A DNA stretch of 15,854 nt from Ichthyophonus hoferi (lineage: Eukaryota > Opisthokonta > Ichthyosporea > Ichthyophonida > Ichthyophonidae): positions 46,776 through 62,629 of the forward strand of contig NAOQ01000465.1 of assembly GCA_002751075.1 (NCBI GenBank), given 5' to 3'. Position 1 is the stretch's first letter. Every line of letters begins with the position of its first letter. Position numbers and translations under genes: made by a program. The notes below the pieces were generated by a model. The model was given only the letters and a program-made list of their open reading frames with translations. It made no database searches and had not been told where the DNA came from. Shown here one piece after another: positions 1 to 8,122 of this stretch.

Positions 1-60
1 TCAGTCATTGGTTAGACACTTCAAATAATAATTAAACTAATTAATTAATTAATTCTCCAG

Positions 61-205
61 GGCTGCCTTCCAATTTGGTGTGAAAATGGCAGAGGGTAGA
101 GGAACCCGACGTAATAAAGTGGGAGGGAAGGGAGATTTGAAGGAGAAAGATAAAGAGACTAAGGAAAAAATGAAAATTGATCAACAACTTAATAAAATAC
201 AGCAG
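61..205 (+). CDS. IK: IK (protein RED) internal exon, C-terminal region
   Basis: This exon encodes 48 residues beginning AAFQFGVKMAEGRGTRRNK. That closely resembles the C-terminal part of animal IK/RED as I remember it (AAFQYGIKMSEGRKTRR). IK/RED is a nuclear protein of the spliceosomal B complex that acts in pre-mRNA splicing and mitotic spindle-checkpoint control. The exon follows a TTCTCCAG acceptor at 53-60. It starts with one base completing a codon from the previous exon, fitting the K of the family's KAAFQ. It ends CAG at 205 before a GTTTGT donor. After the conserved core it is rich in Lys and Glu, matching the charged tail of the family. The rest of the gene lies to the left of the window. 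The identification rests on recalled family sequence; the splice sites are read directly. Confidence 0.85.
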
Positions 206-531
206 GTTTGTATGAAATAGCATAGTGTAGTGTATTATGGTATAGTGTAGTATAGCTCATTATGGTATAGTATAGTGTAGTATAGTATAGTATAGATAGT
301 ATATTATGATATAGTATCGTATATTATGATATAGTATATTATATTATCGTATAATATAGTGTATTGTGATGTATAATAGTATATTGTAGTGTAGTTTGAT
401 ATAATATGGTATAGTATAGTATAGTAGTGTGCTGTATTGTAGTGTACACGAATGCCAAATGATGTTAGACACAACAATGACCAATGAATAGTGACTATTA
501 CCCAATCATTGACCACCATTTGTAATTACAG
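206..531 (+). repeat. IK intron filled by degenerate TATAGTGTAG-type repeat
   Basis: The intron runs from the GTTTGT donor to a TTGTAATTACAG acceptor. From about 218 to 450 it consists of a degenerate short tandem repeat built from TATAG, TGTAG and TATTATGATA words. The remaining roughly 80 bases before the acceptor are unique. Long open frames on the - strand here are translations of this simple sequence and are not genes. Confidence 0.8.
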
Positions 532-569
532 ATCTGGAAGAGAAAACCAAGTGATACTGGAAATTCAGA
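532..569 (+). CDS. IK: IK (protein RED) penultimate exon, 38 bases
   Basis: This short exon reads I-W-K-R-K-P-S-D-T-G-N-S plus two bases, in frame with the preceding exon (phase 0 in, phase 2 out). The acceptor is TTACAG at 526-531 and the donor is a good GTAAGT at 570-575. IWKRK fits the basic KISAIIEKRKK stretch in the tail of vertebrate RED. The exon is too short to be found by length, so splice signals and phase continuity carry the call. Confidence 0.8.
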
Positions 570-807
570 GTAAGTATGCTGTCATGATATTATGATAGAA
601 AAGAATAGTCAGATATGATTGGAGGCTGTAAACCCCTGAGAGAGGAATTTTATTTAATGATATGGAAATGTTGTATTACTCTATTTATTTATTGATTTAT
701 ATCATAGCTCCCTTTCGCCTTCTCTTTCTCTTTCTCTCTCAGTCTCTCTCTATCTTTCTCTCTCTCTCTCATTCACTTTCTCTAACTATATACCTGCCTT
801 TCCTCAG
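570..807 (+). other. Last IK intron with long pyrimidine tract
   Basis: The intron starts GTAAGTATG and ends CCTTTCCTCAG at 797-807. Bases 711-780 are almost pure C and T, mostly CTCT and TTTCTC words. This is an extended polypyrimidine tract that lies close upstream of the acceptor and is also a microsatellite. Confidence 0.75.
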
Positions 808-838
808 CTCTAAACGCCAAAGAACACACTTTGACTAA
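808..838 (+). CDS. IK: IK (protein RED) last coding exon
   Basis: With the GA left by the previous exon this gives D-S-K-R-Q-R-T-H-F-D and then TAA at 836-838. Phase matches across the junction, and the short basic C-terminus ends much as in other RED proteins. The total RED tail visible in the window is 71 residues, counting the split first codon. Its last residues differ from vertebrate RED (VKRPKY), as expected for a weakly conserved end. Confidence 0.8.
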
Positions 839-1016
839 GATTATCAACGGCCACGTACTCTTTATGCATTGGTTGTTGGATTTATGGCATTAACATTGCC
901 ATCATCTGTTGGTTTATTATCACTCGCTACCTCGCCACTTAAAAAATGAACATATGCTTCAGGCAATGTATCAAATCATATTACACTATCCATATTTTAT
1001 TGTATTTAACTAGTGC

Positions 1017-1022
1017 ATTAAA
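1017..1022 (+). terminator. Candidate poly(A) signal of IK
   Basis: ATTAAA, the commonest variant of the AATAAA hexamer, lies about 180 bases after the IK stop codon. It is the first plausible signal in the 3' untranslated region. The region is AT-rich, so chance occurrence is possible. Confidence 0.4.
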
Positions 1023-1029
1023 ACTTTAA

Positions 1030-2290
1030 AATTAGAATGAGGTGGTATGATTTCCTAAGAGGTTCGTGTTACGAATTATTTCATAGCGATGATTCATTTA
1101 AGGAAAGTATACTATATTATACCGTAAAATGATTAAATAGACATCAGACATATAGTTTACACGACTATTTTTCCAGCATCTCCGTTAATCTGTTCATCTT
1201 TCATATATATACTGGACCTGACTTAATTGGTCGGTCACTCATTCATCATGTTTGATTGGATCAGGTCTGGGGGCTTGCTTAAAGGAAGAAACACGATAAT
1301 AAACCAATGGTCTGGCACATAGCTCCAAATAATATAAATATACTATTTTTATATTTATATAACCCACGTCTTATTGGCGCTATCTTTTATGCACATGTCG
1401 TAATCGACTGCTATATATGGCATAGATTCTACCTTACTTTAGCACAAATTTTAAATATAAAAATGTGTAAAATATAAAAACATGTACTTATTGGTTAATT
1501 TTATAAATTGTTTAGTTTCATAATCACTGCATTAATAATAAAATATAGTACATATATAATTGCCCAAACAAGTGAGGTAGTTATTTTTACTACATTACAA
1601 ATGTGTGATATTTTAGTTAGCTTATTTCTATTTATACTGGGTTGCAAATTAATCACATAGATTCATCAGTATTCATTAGCTGACCTTTGATTGGCTAAAG
1701 CTAATTACCTAAACTAAAGAAAGGTTAATTTATAAAATTGTTACTACGGAAATAAATAGAACAACTTATGTAATAAAACAACTATAAGCCATTTGTTAAA
1801 TAAAGTTCCTATGAGTGATACGGCCTATTGTACTATGACTGTTATACATAGCTTACCAGGTGGAAAATCCAAAATGTCTATATATAAGCATACTTATATT
1901 TAGGCAAATACATGTACGTATACCAATTATAATATAATATAATATATTGTATTATATTATAGTATATTATGTTGTATTATACTATTTTATACCACATTAT
2001 ATTTTCCTGTTACAATAAATAATACTATTTCCTATTTTACTATATTATATTATATTATTTTGTATTTTATTATCCTGTATTTTATAATATCAGATTATAA
2101 ACAAAATACAAAAATATATGCACAATTACTATTACAATTTGCATTTCAATACCTCTCCATTCCCCCATCTATATAGTGTTATATCCAGAAGTGTCTTTGA
2201 AGACCTGATCCATCCTTAAATGGTACAATACTCGCATTAATGATTAGATCTCTTGCTACTATCATTTATGTAGACTTTTAATTGACCAAT
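1030..2290. other. Gene-free AT-rich intergenic DNA
   Basis: I see no coding frame, splice-bounded exon or repeat-family member here. Bases 1928-2110 are low-complexity TATAT, TATTATATTA and TATTTTA words. The rest is AT-rich unique-looking sequence between the end of IK and the first repeat copy. Confidence 0.6.
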
Positions 2291-2295
2291 AGCCC

Positions 2296-2872
2296 ACACA
2301 CTCTAACTTAAATTGGCTTAAATGGCTAAGTTGGTGAGGAGAACATGGTAATTGGCCATAGTCAAATCTTATGAAACTCAATTAACGGTGTAAAAACTGT
2401 AATGATTTTTGCTTCACCAATCACAGACTTTATTCAAACGAAAATCAAAAATATAATATCCTTAATATATGTATTGCTTTTTAAAATATTTATTAATACG
2501 TTAAAAACGCTGTAAAATTTAATTGAGCGCACCGGAAAAGTATTGATAATTATAGTGCTGGCTAATGTATTAAAAAAGTAATTATATATTCGAATATTGT
2601 ATACAGTAAAATTGTCAAAAGACTATAAATGAATTATGACCGCGTGTCTAAACTTTGAAGCACGCAACCTTTTTTTTCTGAAAGCTATCTCAGTGTAATT
2701 AGATTAGTATATCGATTAGTCCGTGGCTCTGCCTTGGCTTCTCATAGATCCATAGATCAATAATTGTCTTTTTTCATGGTAGAAGGTGTTTGCTATTTGG
2801 TGTTAAAATATATTTTGCTATTTCGATTACATAATATCGTGGTTAATTTCCTAATTAACTACGTTAAGCCTC
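2296..2872 (+). repeat. Repeat family copy 0 (right half only)
   Basis: This matches the right half of the repeat unit, as found at 4850-5430 and 11870-12477, and inverted at 8965-9450. Shared blocks include AACTCAATTAACGGT (2378-2392), TTAATTGAGCGCACCGGAAAAG (about 2519-2540), GACCGCGTGTCTAAAC (2638-2653) and TTTCGATTACATAATATCGTGG (2820-2841). The match stops at GCCTCA near 2873, where copies 1 and 3 continue. The left half is absent, so this is a truncated copy. It is noncoding. Confidence 0.85.
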
Positions 2873-3008
2873 ATATAGTTTGGTTTTCAGTTGTTTTTGG
2901 TTAGGATTGGGTTAGTTATCTGTTATTACGTCATTGTATAGTTAGATCTATTGAAAGGCTAAGACATATTTAGATCTGGTATCCAATATCCATCACTGGA
3001 AAGTGCCA
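2873..3008 (+). repeat. About 100-base module, first of three occurrences
   Basis: The stretch from about 2897 contains TTAGGATTGGGTTAG, CTGTTATTACGT and AGATCTATTGAAAGGCTAAGACATATTTAGATCTG. It recurs with changes at 3170-3268, and a weaker version lies at 8040-8122. The module sits at the junction between copy 0 and copy 1. Confidence 0.6.
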
Positions 3009-3164
3009 CGAATAAAATACATGTTCAATGATAATCAACGTCTACTTAATTACCGATAAAGGCTCGCACTATGCAAGTACAGATAATAATTGCGCGCACT
3101 TTGGTTTCCTCTATTTTCCTTCTTTTACATCTTTGCAGTATTGATAAACAACACAGCCTTTGTA

Positions 3165-3285
3165 GACTATATTGTTGTTAGCATTGGTTTAGTTTTCTGT
3201 TATTACGTTATTGAGTATTGTATAGTTTATCAACTGAAAAATTAAAACATACTTAAATCTGCTGTTCATACTTCCGGCACCGTCA
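3165..3285 (+). repeat. About 100-base module, second occurrence
   Basis: TTGTTGTTAGCATTGGTTTAG, CTGTTATTACGTTATTGAG and TTAAAACATACTTAAATCTG parallel the module at 2897-2999, offset by about 278 bases. The module interrupts copy 1 relative to copy 3, which goes straight from its start block to the left half. Confidence 0.65.
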
Positions 3286-4057
3286 ATGTCAAATACGCTA
3301 CGTGCGATTATAGTTAGAGTTGTTTCGAACGTCAGCGTATTTCTTGATTACAGTCTGTAACTAGCTATCCACGGCTGTATATGCCGAAATATATACAAAT
3401 ACATGCATATATACCTATAAATAATTCAAGTCCATGGGAGTGACAGTCTCACCAATTCCTACAACATTAGGCTTTAGACATGAAACTGGTTCTCGAAACT
3501 ATTCCATACAGTTTTGTAGAAACGGTCGAATCTACTACTTTGTGCTCTTTTTATTGGTTGCTTAAGGCATCTTTATCTAGTCATCTAAACCAATCACTGG
3601 ATGACGTAGTGAATTGATGATAATCGGTTCGTGCTCTTTAGTCGGCAATTAATGAGCCATTCAAAATAAAGAAAGAGCGGTATAATCTTATCGAGATAAG
3701 ATCAGATATTCCTAGTGGGTCTCCGTGATCTTTCATCAATTTTATTAGCCAAGACAACTATTTAGGATTGGTTCCATATATTATTGGACAATGCAATATG
3801 GGTGTTAACCAAAAACAGCACACAAGAAAACGAAGTGAAAAAGAAAAGAAAAATCAATAGTGAAGAACCCGCTCGCGCAAACCCAGTAATACTTGCAAAA
3901 AATAGGTAGGCACTCTTAAAATACATAAACATTTGCACATAATTATTTGTTTATAATAATTATCTTGTTGTTGTAATGCCTAGTATACCGTTGGCACTCG
4001 CACAAGATAATCAATGTTTTGATCTTTCGCTCGTTCAGAAGCCAGAGAGCTGCCTAC

Positions 4058-4664
4058 TAAAAATTAAATATTGACAATAGTTATTATTTATATTGTAATA
4101 CAGCATCCTTTATTAATTGGTGCGCATTATGCAAGTTTCACATTAACAACTAAGGGAATAAAAGCATTGATTTCCTCTGAAGTAGAACAGATGTACAATT
4201 ACGGCAGCCCGTTATCTAGAGAATTGGTTGGTATACATGCCATCTATAGAACCCCTACCACAATAGCTGAGCCTTAGCGTCGCTTGCCCACCAAAATTAA
4301 CTACTATATGGTATTCAAATGAAGATTTCAAAACCTGTGGTCAAGTTTCTAGAACCACCACAGATTCATATACCAAGTAGAAATGAATAAAAGATGCATG
4401 CTGTTTAATATACATGTATTTAAAATTATGGCATGCACATTTTATATATTATCTTTTACAAAATATAATTGAAAAAATTGCATTGAAAATATATTTATGA
4501 TGCAATATTTGAGACACTATGAGTGTTTGTATTTTTGAGTAGATCAAAATAGAACTGATTGATGGATGATAAAATTGAAAATAAACAAAACAAAAATTAA
4601 GAGTGTAGAAATTATATTAGCCATGTATATATGATTGAAATTTCACCTTGCCCCTTGATAGAGT
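4058..4664 (+). repeat. Variable middle segment of copy 1
   Basis: Copy 3 reads CTGCCTAGAGTTGA with no gap at the matching place. Copy 1 reads CTGCCTA, then about 607 bases, then GAGTTGA. Copy 2 has a related but shorter middle (about 9930-10324 inverted). The segment in copy 1 is flanked by TA on both sides, and the empty site in copy 3 has a single TA. That fits either an insertion into TA or a microhomology deletion. The open frame at 4071-4277 inside it is interrupted in copy 2 and has no family match, so I do not call it a gene. Confidence 0.65.
4260..4516 (+). repeat. 257-base block present only in copy 1, with hairpin
   Basis: Copy 2 reads CTACCTATGGGCG through the place where copy 1 has CTACC, about 257 bases, then CTATGAGTG. 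The block contains an imperfect hairpin at 4301-4380. CTACT pairs with AGTAG at the ends, TGGTAT with ATACCA, ATGAA with TTCAT, and CTGTGGT with the split ACCAC/CACAG near the loop at about 4342-4352. The left arm has about 12-14 unpaired bases. It is either a young insertion in copy 1 or a loss from copy 2. Confidence 0.55.
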
Positions 4665-5600
4665 TGAACCCGCAATTTTTTTAATAGTTAAAGTTTACCA
4701 TAAATGTGCGTTAAGAACGGATTGACATTTTTTTGAGTTAAAATTGAAATTTAATTTGGACAAGAAAATTTTAGTTATTGGTTTGTTTAGTTGTATATAA
4801 ATGGTTTGAACTAGCTCTATGTGTTGAACCTGATGGCATTCTCAAGCACTCTGGCTTAAATTAGCTTGAACAACTAAGTTAATGAGAAGCTTATGATAAC
4901 TGGTCATAGTGAATTCTCAGGAAACTCAATTAACGGTTGGTAAACCGTAATTGATCCCTGTTTCACCAATAACAGACTTTTATTCAAACGAAAAATAAAT
5001 ATATAATATTTGTAAGATATGTATTGGGTATTTTTTTAATATATATATATATTCAAACGTAAAGAAATGCAGTTAAATTTAATTGAACGCACCGGGAAAA
5101 TAATGATATTTATAGTGCTGGTTAACCTATTAGACTATCAATTGTATATTCGAATCTTATATACAGTAATATTACCAAAAACTGTAATTAAATTATGATC
5201 ACGTCTCGAAGTCTTGAAGCACGCAATCTTACGTTTCTAAAGGTCATCTCGACATAATTAGATTAGTATCTCGATTGGTCACATGATTCTGTTTTGAGTT
5301 TATAATATTGATCTACTGATCCAATAATTGCTGTTTTTATGGTTGAAGGTATTTGTTATTTGGTGCTAAAATACATTTTACTATTGAGAAGACATAATAA
5401 TAAGGCTAATTGCCTAATTAACTGCTTTTAAGCCTCATCCAATTATACTAACCAATATGCAAATTAAATAACCTAGATTCATAGGTCAAGAATATAATAA
5501 GTTAATAAAACTCTTACCAAACAGAATCTGGTTTAAATTTATTTTTATATGCAGTACAATAATATAAGGTAAAACATACAATAGAGTACTACAACACAAA

Positions 5601-5930
5601 GCATATACATGCATATCTGTCTACATAGTTGCCAGCCAAGCAGCCTTTTATTACCCTCCTATACTCTTACCCATCTCACTGATTGGAAAATAATGGGTTG
5701 GTCTGCAGAATAAATATATAATAAAGAAATACGTGTGATAGTACTTATTTAAGGATGACAACAACAACTATATGGTATTACTTTATTTTGCAATTTTATA
5801 TAATCTTAGGTAGTAGTCTTGCATGGAGATTCTAGACCCAGTAATCTACAATATTCAACTTAAAAGGCAATAAATTACCCAACAATTAGAGCCAATAGTA
5901 TTAGGAACATATATATATGCTTTTAAATAT
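5601..5930. other. Spacer without recognised gene
   Basis: AT-rich spacer between the end of copy 1 and the last exon of the downstream chitin-binding-like gene. It holds no open frame of note. A 32-base stretch at 5671-5702 (-) is bounded by good splice signals but cannot be tied to a gene. Confidence 0.5.
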
Positions 5931-6099
5931 TTATTTATATTCAAAGCCTTGATCTGTCTTAACGTATTGAAGTCTTCCACAATAGTGAAATTCCTTGCTG
6001 AAGACATTATTCCCATTACAACGCCTTTTGTTAAATTCTTGATATCCACTCAAAATGTGGTCTTCTTTATCAAACAAATTAGAGTGAGCTTTGTGCGGT
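5931..6099 (-). CDS. Last exon of second CBM14-like gene (reduced third repeat)
   Basis: This exon completes a Lys codon, adds 55 residues and then stops at TAA. Its core, RRCNGNNVFSKEFHYC, mirrors ERCPVGTVFNQEFRYC in the first repeat of the preceding exon, with 12 residues between the two cysteines. This marks the C4-C5 part of a peritrophin-A/CBM14 domain. The upstream part of the repeat (GYQEF in place of a YxxC motif) has no cysteines, so only one disulfide could form. The 80-base intron 6100-6179 has GTAATG at the donor and GGAAG at the acceptor. Phase agrees exactly with the preceding exon, and only this acceptor keeps the cysteine-bearing frame open. AATAAA on the - strand overlaps the stop codon (5930-5935). 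Without this splice the preceding exon would end in its own TAA at 6176. Confidence 0.6.
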
Positions 6100-6179
6100 C
6101 TTCCCTAGCAATTGACGTGGTCATAGAACTTTGATTTATCCAGTTATCCCAGACTGAAGATACTAATGTGAAACATTAC

Positions 6180-6606
6180 TTCCTTTCCATAATGTAATAT
6201 GCATATTCACAGCTTGATGTATGCTGATCAAATAGATGATCGTAAGGACATGCCATTCTTTCACTTGGGTATCGGTTATTAAAATAGCATTTATGGTATT
6301 GATATTCGAAATTAGGATCGGGGAAAAGCCTATAACCGCTCCATGTGGGCCAAAAACGGGGGCATATGAAGTTCTTAGACGTTTCCTTTTCCCAATCACA
6401 GTAGCGAAATTCTTGATTGAACACTGTACCCACAGGGCATCTTTCCAAAACATTTTGGTTACCACAATTCCAGTACATTTGAACATTATACTCGTAGGGA
6501 TAAGTATGGTATTCTTCAATATCTGCCCAATTTTGGTTGGGGCATGAGTTGTAAATAGCGGGAGAGATGTGCGATGGTTGTCCTTTGGACAAATCTTTCT
6601 CACGAT
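6180..6606 (-). CDS. CBM14-like protein exon with two chitin-binding-type repeats (5' end unresolved)
   Basis: The open frame carries two repeats. The first runs from CPNQNW to FRYC with spacing C-x25-C-x8-C-x12-C. The second runs from ICPRFW to SSCEY with C-x24-C-x12-C-x12-C. Aromatic residues precede the second cysteine (MYWNC, YQYHKC), and F follows the third (GTVF, DHLF), as in peritrophin-A/CBM14 domains that bind chitin outside the cell. Usual CBM14 has six cysteines; these have four. No ATG opens the frame: an in-frame TAA lies at about 6614-6616, just upstream of an acceptor with a pyrimidine tract (GCCTCTATCCTCCGCCG...CACAAG). So this is an internal exon, and the signal-peptide exon is missing. 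A possible 66-base intron (6607-6672, GTAAGC donor) leads to an exon I cannot confirm. The gene lies downstream of, and parallel to, the related gene at 7123-7932. Confidence 0.75.
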
Positions 6607-6609
6607 CTT

Positions 6610-7014
6610 GTGTTTACGCGGCGGAGGATAGAGGCAACACTACCATATATGTAGATCAAAGGAATTGCTTACAATTCAATTGTACATTTGGAATACACTC
6701 AAATGATACTATATGATGTATTATGATATGTGATGTAATATGATATGATAGTATAGAATATGTTAAATTACACAATATTATATATTGTTATGCGGCAAGA
6801 AGATCTGTATTTTGCCGTACTTTATACATTTACATCTAATATATTGCAACACAATTCATTATTCAATTAATTTATGGCTATTTAGAATCCCCAATAGATA
6901 CTGTACAAGTGTTTGTGTTTAACAATTTATTATTTCCTAAGCCAACCACAGCAAATCCCAATCATATGAACGTATGCACAGATTGAAATCCAATTATATA
7001 GTTTGTACGTGGTA
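6610..7014. other. Spacer between the two CBM14-like genes
   Basis: AT-rich, with a degenerate ATGATAT run at 6705-6760. It should contain the first exon of the downstream gene, but no ATG with a signal peptide and donor could be supported. Confidence 0.5.
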
Positions 7015-7020
7015 TTTATT
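7015..7020 (-). terminator. Poly(A) signal of the four-repeat CBM14-like gene
   Basis: AATAAA on the - strand, about 103 bases after the stop codon at 7123. It is the first canonical hexamer in this 3' region and supports separating this gene from the next one downstream. Confidence 0.6.
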
Positions 7021-7122
7021 TGTTTAGCAAAATCTCTCTGTTTTTGTCATTATTGAATATGTTCAAAACGACAGCCATTACAACCACCTTGCACCCCAAT
7101 AAGATCCGTTATTGATATTGGT

Positions 7123-7932
7123 TTAAATATGATACTGCACATCTTCTTCTTCCGATTGCGCTTCATCGTCTTCATCGTCATCATAGTCATCATAGTTATC
7201 ATCCCATGGTATGCAAGATTGTGCCTCTTCGTTGAACTCCTCGAGCCACGCGCAGTTATATTTAACAGCTTTTTGAGACTTACACATAAAGTAAGACTCA
7301 TTCAATACAAAATCCAGGTCATTCAAGTATTTCTTTGTTTCGTCCTTACCAAGGCAGGTGAAGTAAGCTTCACAGGACTGACTTTCTGGTTTGAACATCT
7401 CGTTGACAAGGCATGCATGTCTGACAGCTTTTCCAGACTCACATGTAAAATACGTGTTATTATTGTCATTAAAGTAGTCATTGGTATATTTCAGCCCCAC
7501 CTCGTTCTTACCATCGCAGGTGAAGTAAGCTTTACAAGATTGACTTTTTAACTCGTCAAAATACTCGTTGTCCTCGCACTTATATTTAACAGGGTGAGGC
7601 TCACACTTATAGTAATACTCAAAATTATATAAATCCACGTATCCCATTCCTGGCTGCGACGGATCGCAGAAAATGTAAGGTTCACAAACTTGAGTTTCTG
7701 CGTCGAAATGCTCGCCATCGGGACAGTCATGTTTAACAAATCCTTCATCCTCACACGTAAAGTAACTGACTTGGCTACTTGTATCCTCGTAGTTGTAGAT
7801 CCCTGAAGCCTGTAACTCCCTTACTTCTTCCAAGCAGGAAGAGGAGTCGGGCTGGTTGGACTTCAAGCCAAGGCCGGAGGAGAGGGTAGCAAGGGTCACT
7901 AAAGCAACGGTAATAATAAAGGAGGAATGCAT
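7123..7932 (-). CDS. Secreted CBM14/peritrophin-A-like protein, four 4-Cys repeats and acidic tail
   Basis: A complete 269-residue frame. Residues 1-22 form a signal peptide (MHSSFIITVALVTLATLSSG), so the protein is secreted or extracellular. Four repeats follow, with cysteines at 33/60/70/83, 89/110/119/133, 139/164/174/187 and 193/217/227/240. Each reads C-x20-26-[aromatic]-x-C-x8-9-C-x12-13-C, with exactly five residues between repeats. YFTC, the F after the third cysteine, and QSC are typical of CBM14 chitin-binding domains, but each repeat lacks the second and sixth canonical cysteines. Residues 243-264 are almost all Asp and Glu. NNT (159) and NES (211) are N-glycosylation sites. The ATG at 7932 has A at -3 and begins the signal peptide; the open frame extends 11 codons further, but only to a TTG. 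No intron is seen. A likely role is binding chitin or a related polymer in an extracellular matrix, but binding itself is inference given the missing cysteines. Confidence 0.8.
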   Translation of the reverse strand: MHSSFIITVALVTLATLSSGLGLKSNQPDSSSCLEEVRELQASGIYNYEDTSSQVSYFTCEDEGFVKHDCPDGEHFDAETQVCEPYIFCDPSQPGMGYVDLYNFEYYYKCEPHPVKYKCEDNEYFDELKSQSCKAYFTCDGKNEVGLKYTNDYFNDNNNTYFTCESGKAVRHACLVNEMFKPESQSCEAYFTCLGKDETKKYLNDLDFVLNESYFMCKSQKAVKYNCAWLEEFNEEAQSCIPWDDNYDDYDDDEDDEAQSEEEDVQYHI

Positions 7933-8020
7933 TGTCAATACTACAAACAATATTTGCGTAAACAAACAAATTGAAAGAGCTTGTATTGCTCGTCTGTTTA
8001 TTTTGACACTCGGCAGATTA

Positions 8021-8035
8021 TTTTATATATATATT
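8021..8035 (-). promoter_or_regulatory. TATA-like promoter of the four-repeat gene
   Basis: On the - strand the sequence reads AATATATATATAAAA about 90-100 bases before the ATG at 7932. That leaves room for a start site near 8000 and a 5' leader of about 60-70 bases. TA-rich words are common in this DNA, so position is the main support. Confidence 0.4.
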
Positions 8036-8039
8036 TTTT

Positions 8040-8122
8040 TAATATTGTTGTTAAAATTAGCTTAGTCATTGGCGAGTAGAACATCGTATGGTTAAATCTA
8101 CTGATAGGTTAAGACGTATTAT
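8040..8122 (+). repeat. About 100-base module, third and most diverged occurrence
   Basis: ATATTGTTGTTAAAATTAGC parallels ATATTGTTGTTAGCATTGG at 3170. CATCGTATGGTTAAATCTACTGATAGGTTAAGACGTATT parallels 2932-2971. The module directly abuts the TATA-like element of the four-repeat gene on its upstream side. Confidence 0.55.

Larger units (their letters stand above)
3010..5600 (+). repeat. Repeat family copy 1, longest copy
   Basis: This noncoding unit has four parts. A start block, 3010-3104, is shared with 10710-10803 (ATAATCAACGTCTAC and the following sequence). A left half, 3269-4057, is shared with copy 3 (10806-11674) and partly with copy 2 (10705-10325 inverted). A variable middle occupies 4058-4664. 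A right half, 4665-5600, is shared with copy 3 (11675-12620), copy 2 and copy 0. A second module copy (3105-3268) is set between the start block and the left half. Identity to the other copies is uneven, roughly 80-85% by eye. I recognise no terminal inverted repeats, no A-rich tail and no enzyme gene, so the class is unknown; a nonautonomous element or a segmental duplication both fit. Confidence 0.85.

Noticed and set aside
304-519. 71-codon open frame on the - strand
   Set aside because: Tyr/Ile/Thr-rich translation of the TATAG simple repeat in the IK intron.
2638-2668. Hairpin GCGTG/CACGC inside the repeat as a Helitron-like end
   Set aside because: It is internal to the unit, lost in copy 1, and not followed by a consistent CTRR end.
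4071-4277. 68-codon open frame in copy 1
   Set aside because: The homologous stretch of copy 2 is not open and copy 3 lacks it; there is no coding pattern.
4660-4676. tRNA-like B box (GGTTCAACTC on the - strand), suggesting a SINE
   Set aside because: No A box at the right distance, no tRNA fold, and the motif is changed in copy 3.
5671-5702. 32-base stretch (-) bounded by CTGCAG acceptor and GTAAGA donor
   Set aside because: The splice signals are good, but no phase-consistent partner exon was found in the second CBM14-like gene, which already has a stop at 5931.
6163-6603. 146-codon open frame on the - strand overlapping the second CBM14-like gene
   Set aside because: It starts with GTG in another frame and lacks the ordered cysteines; it is a shadow of the real exon.
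7933-7965. Extension of the four-repeat gene 11 codons upstream
   Set aside because: The extension opens with TTG, not ATG; the ATG at 7932 has A at -3 and begins a clean signal peptide.
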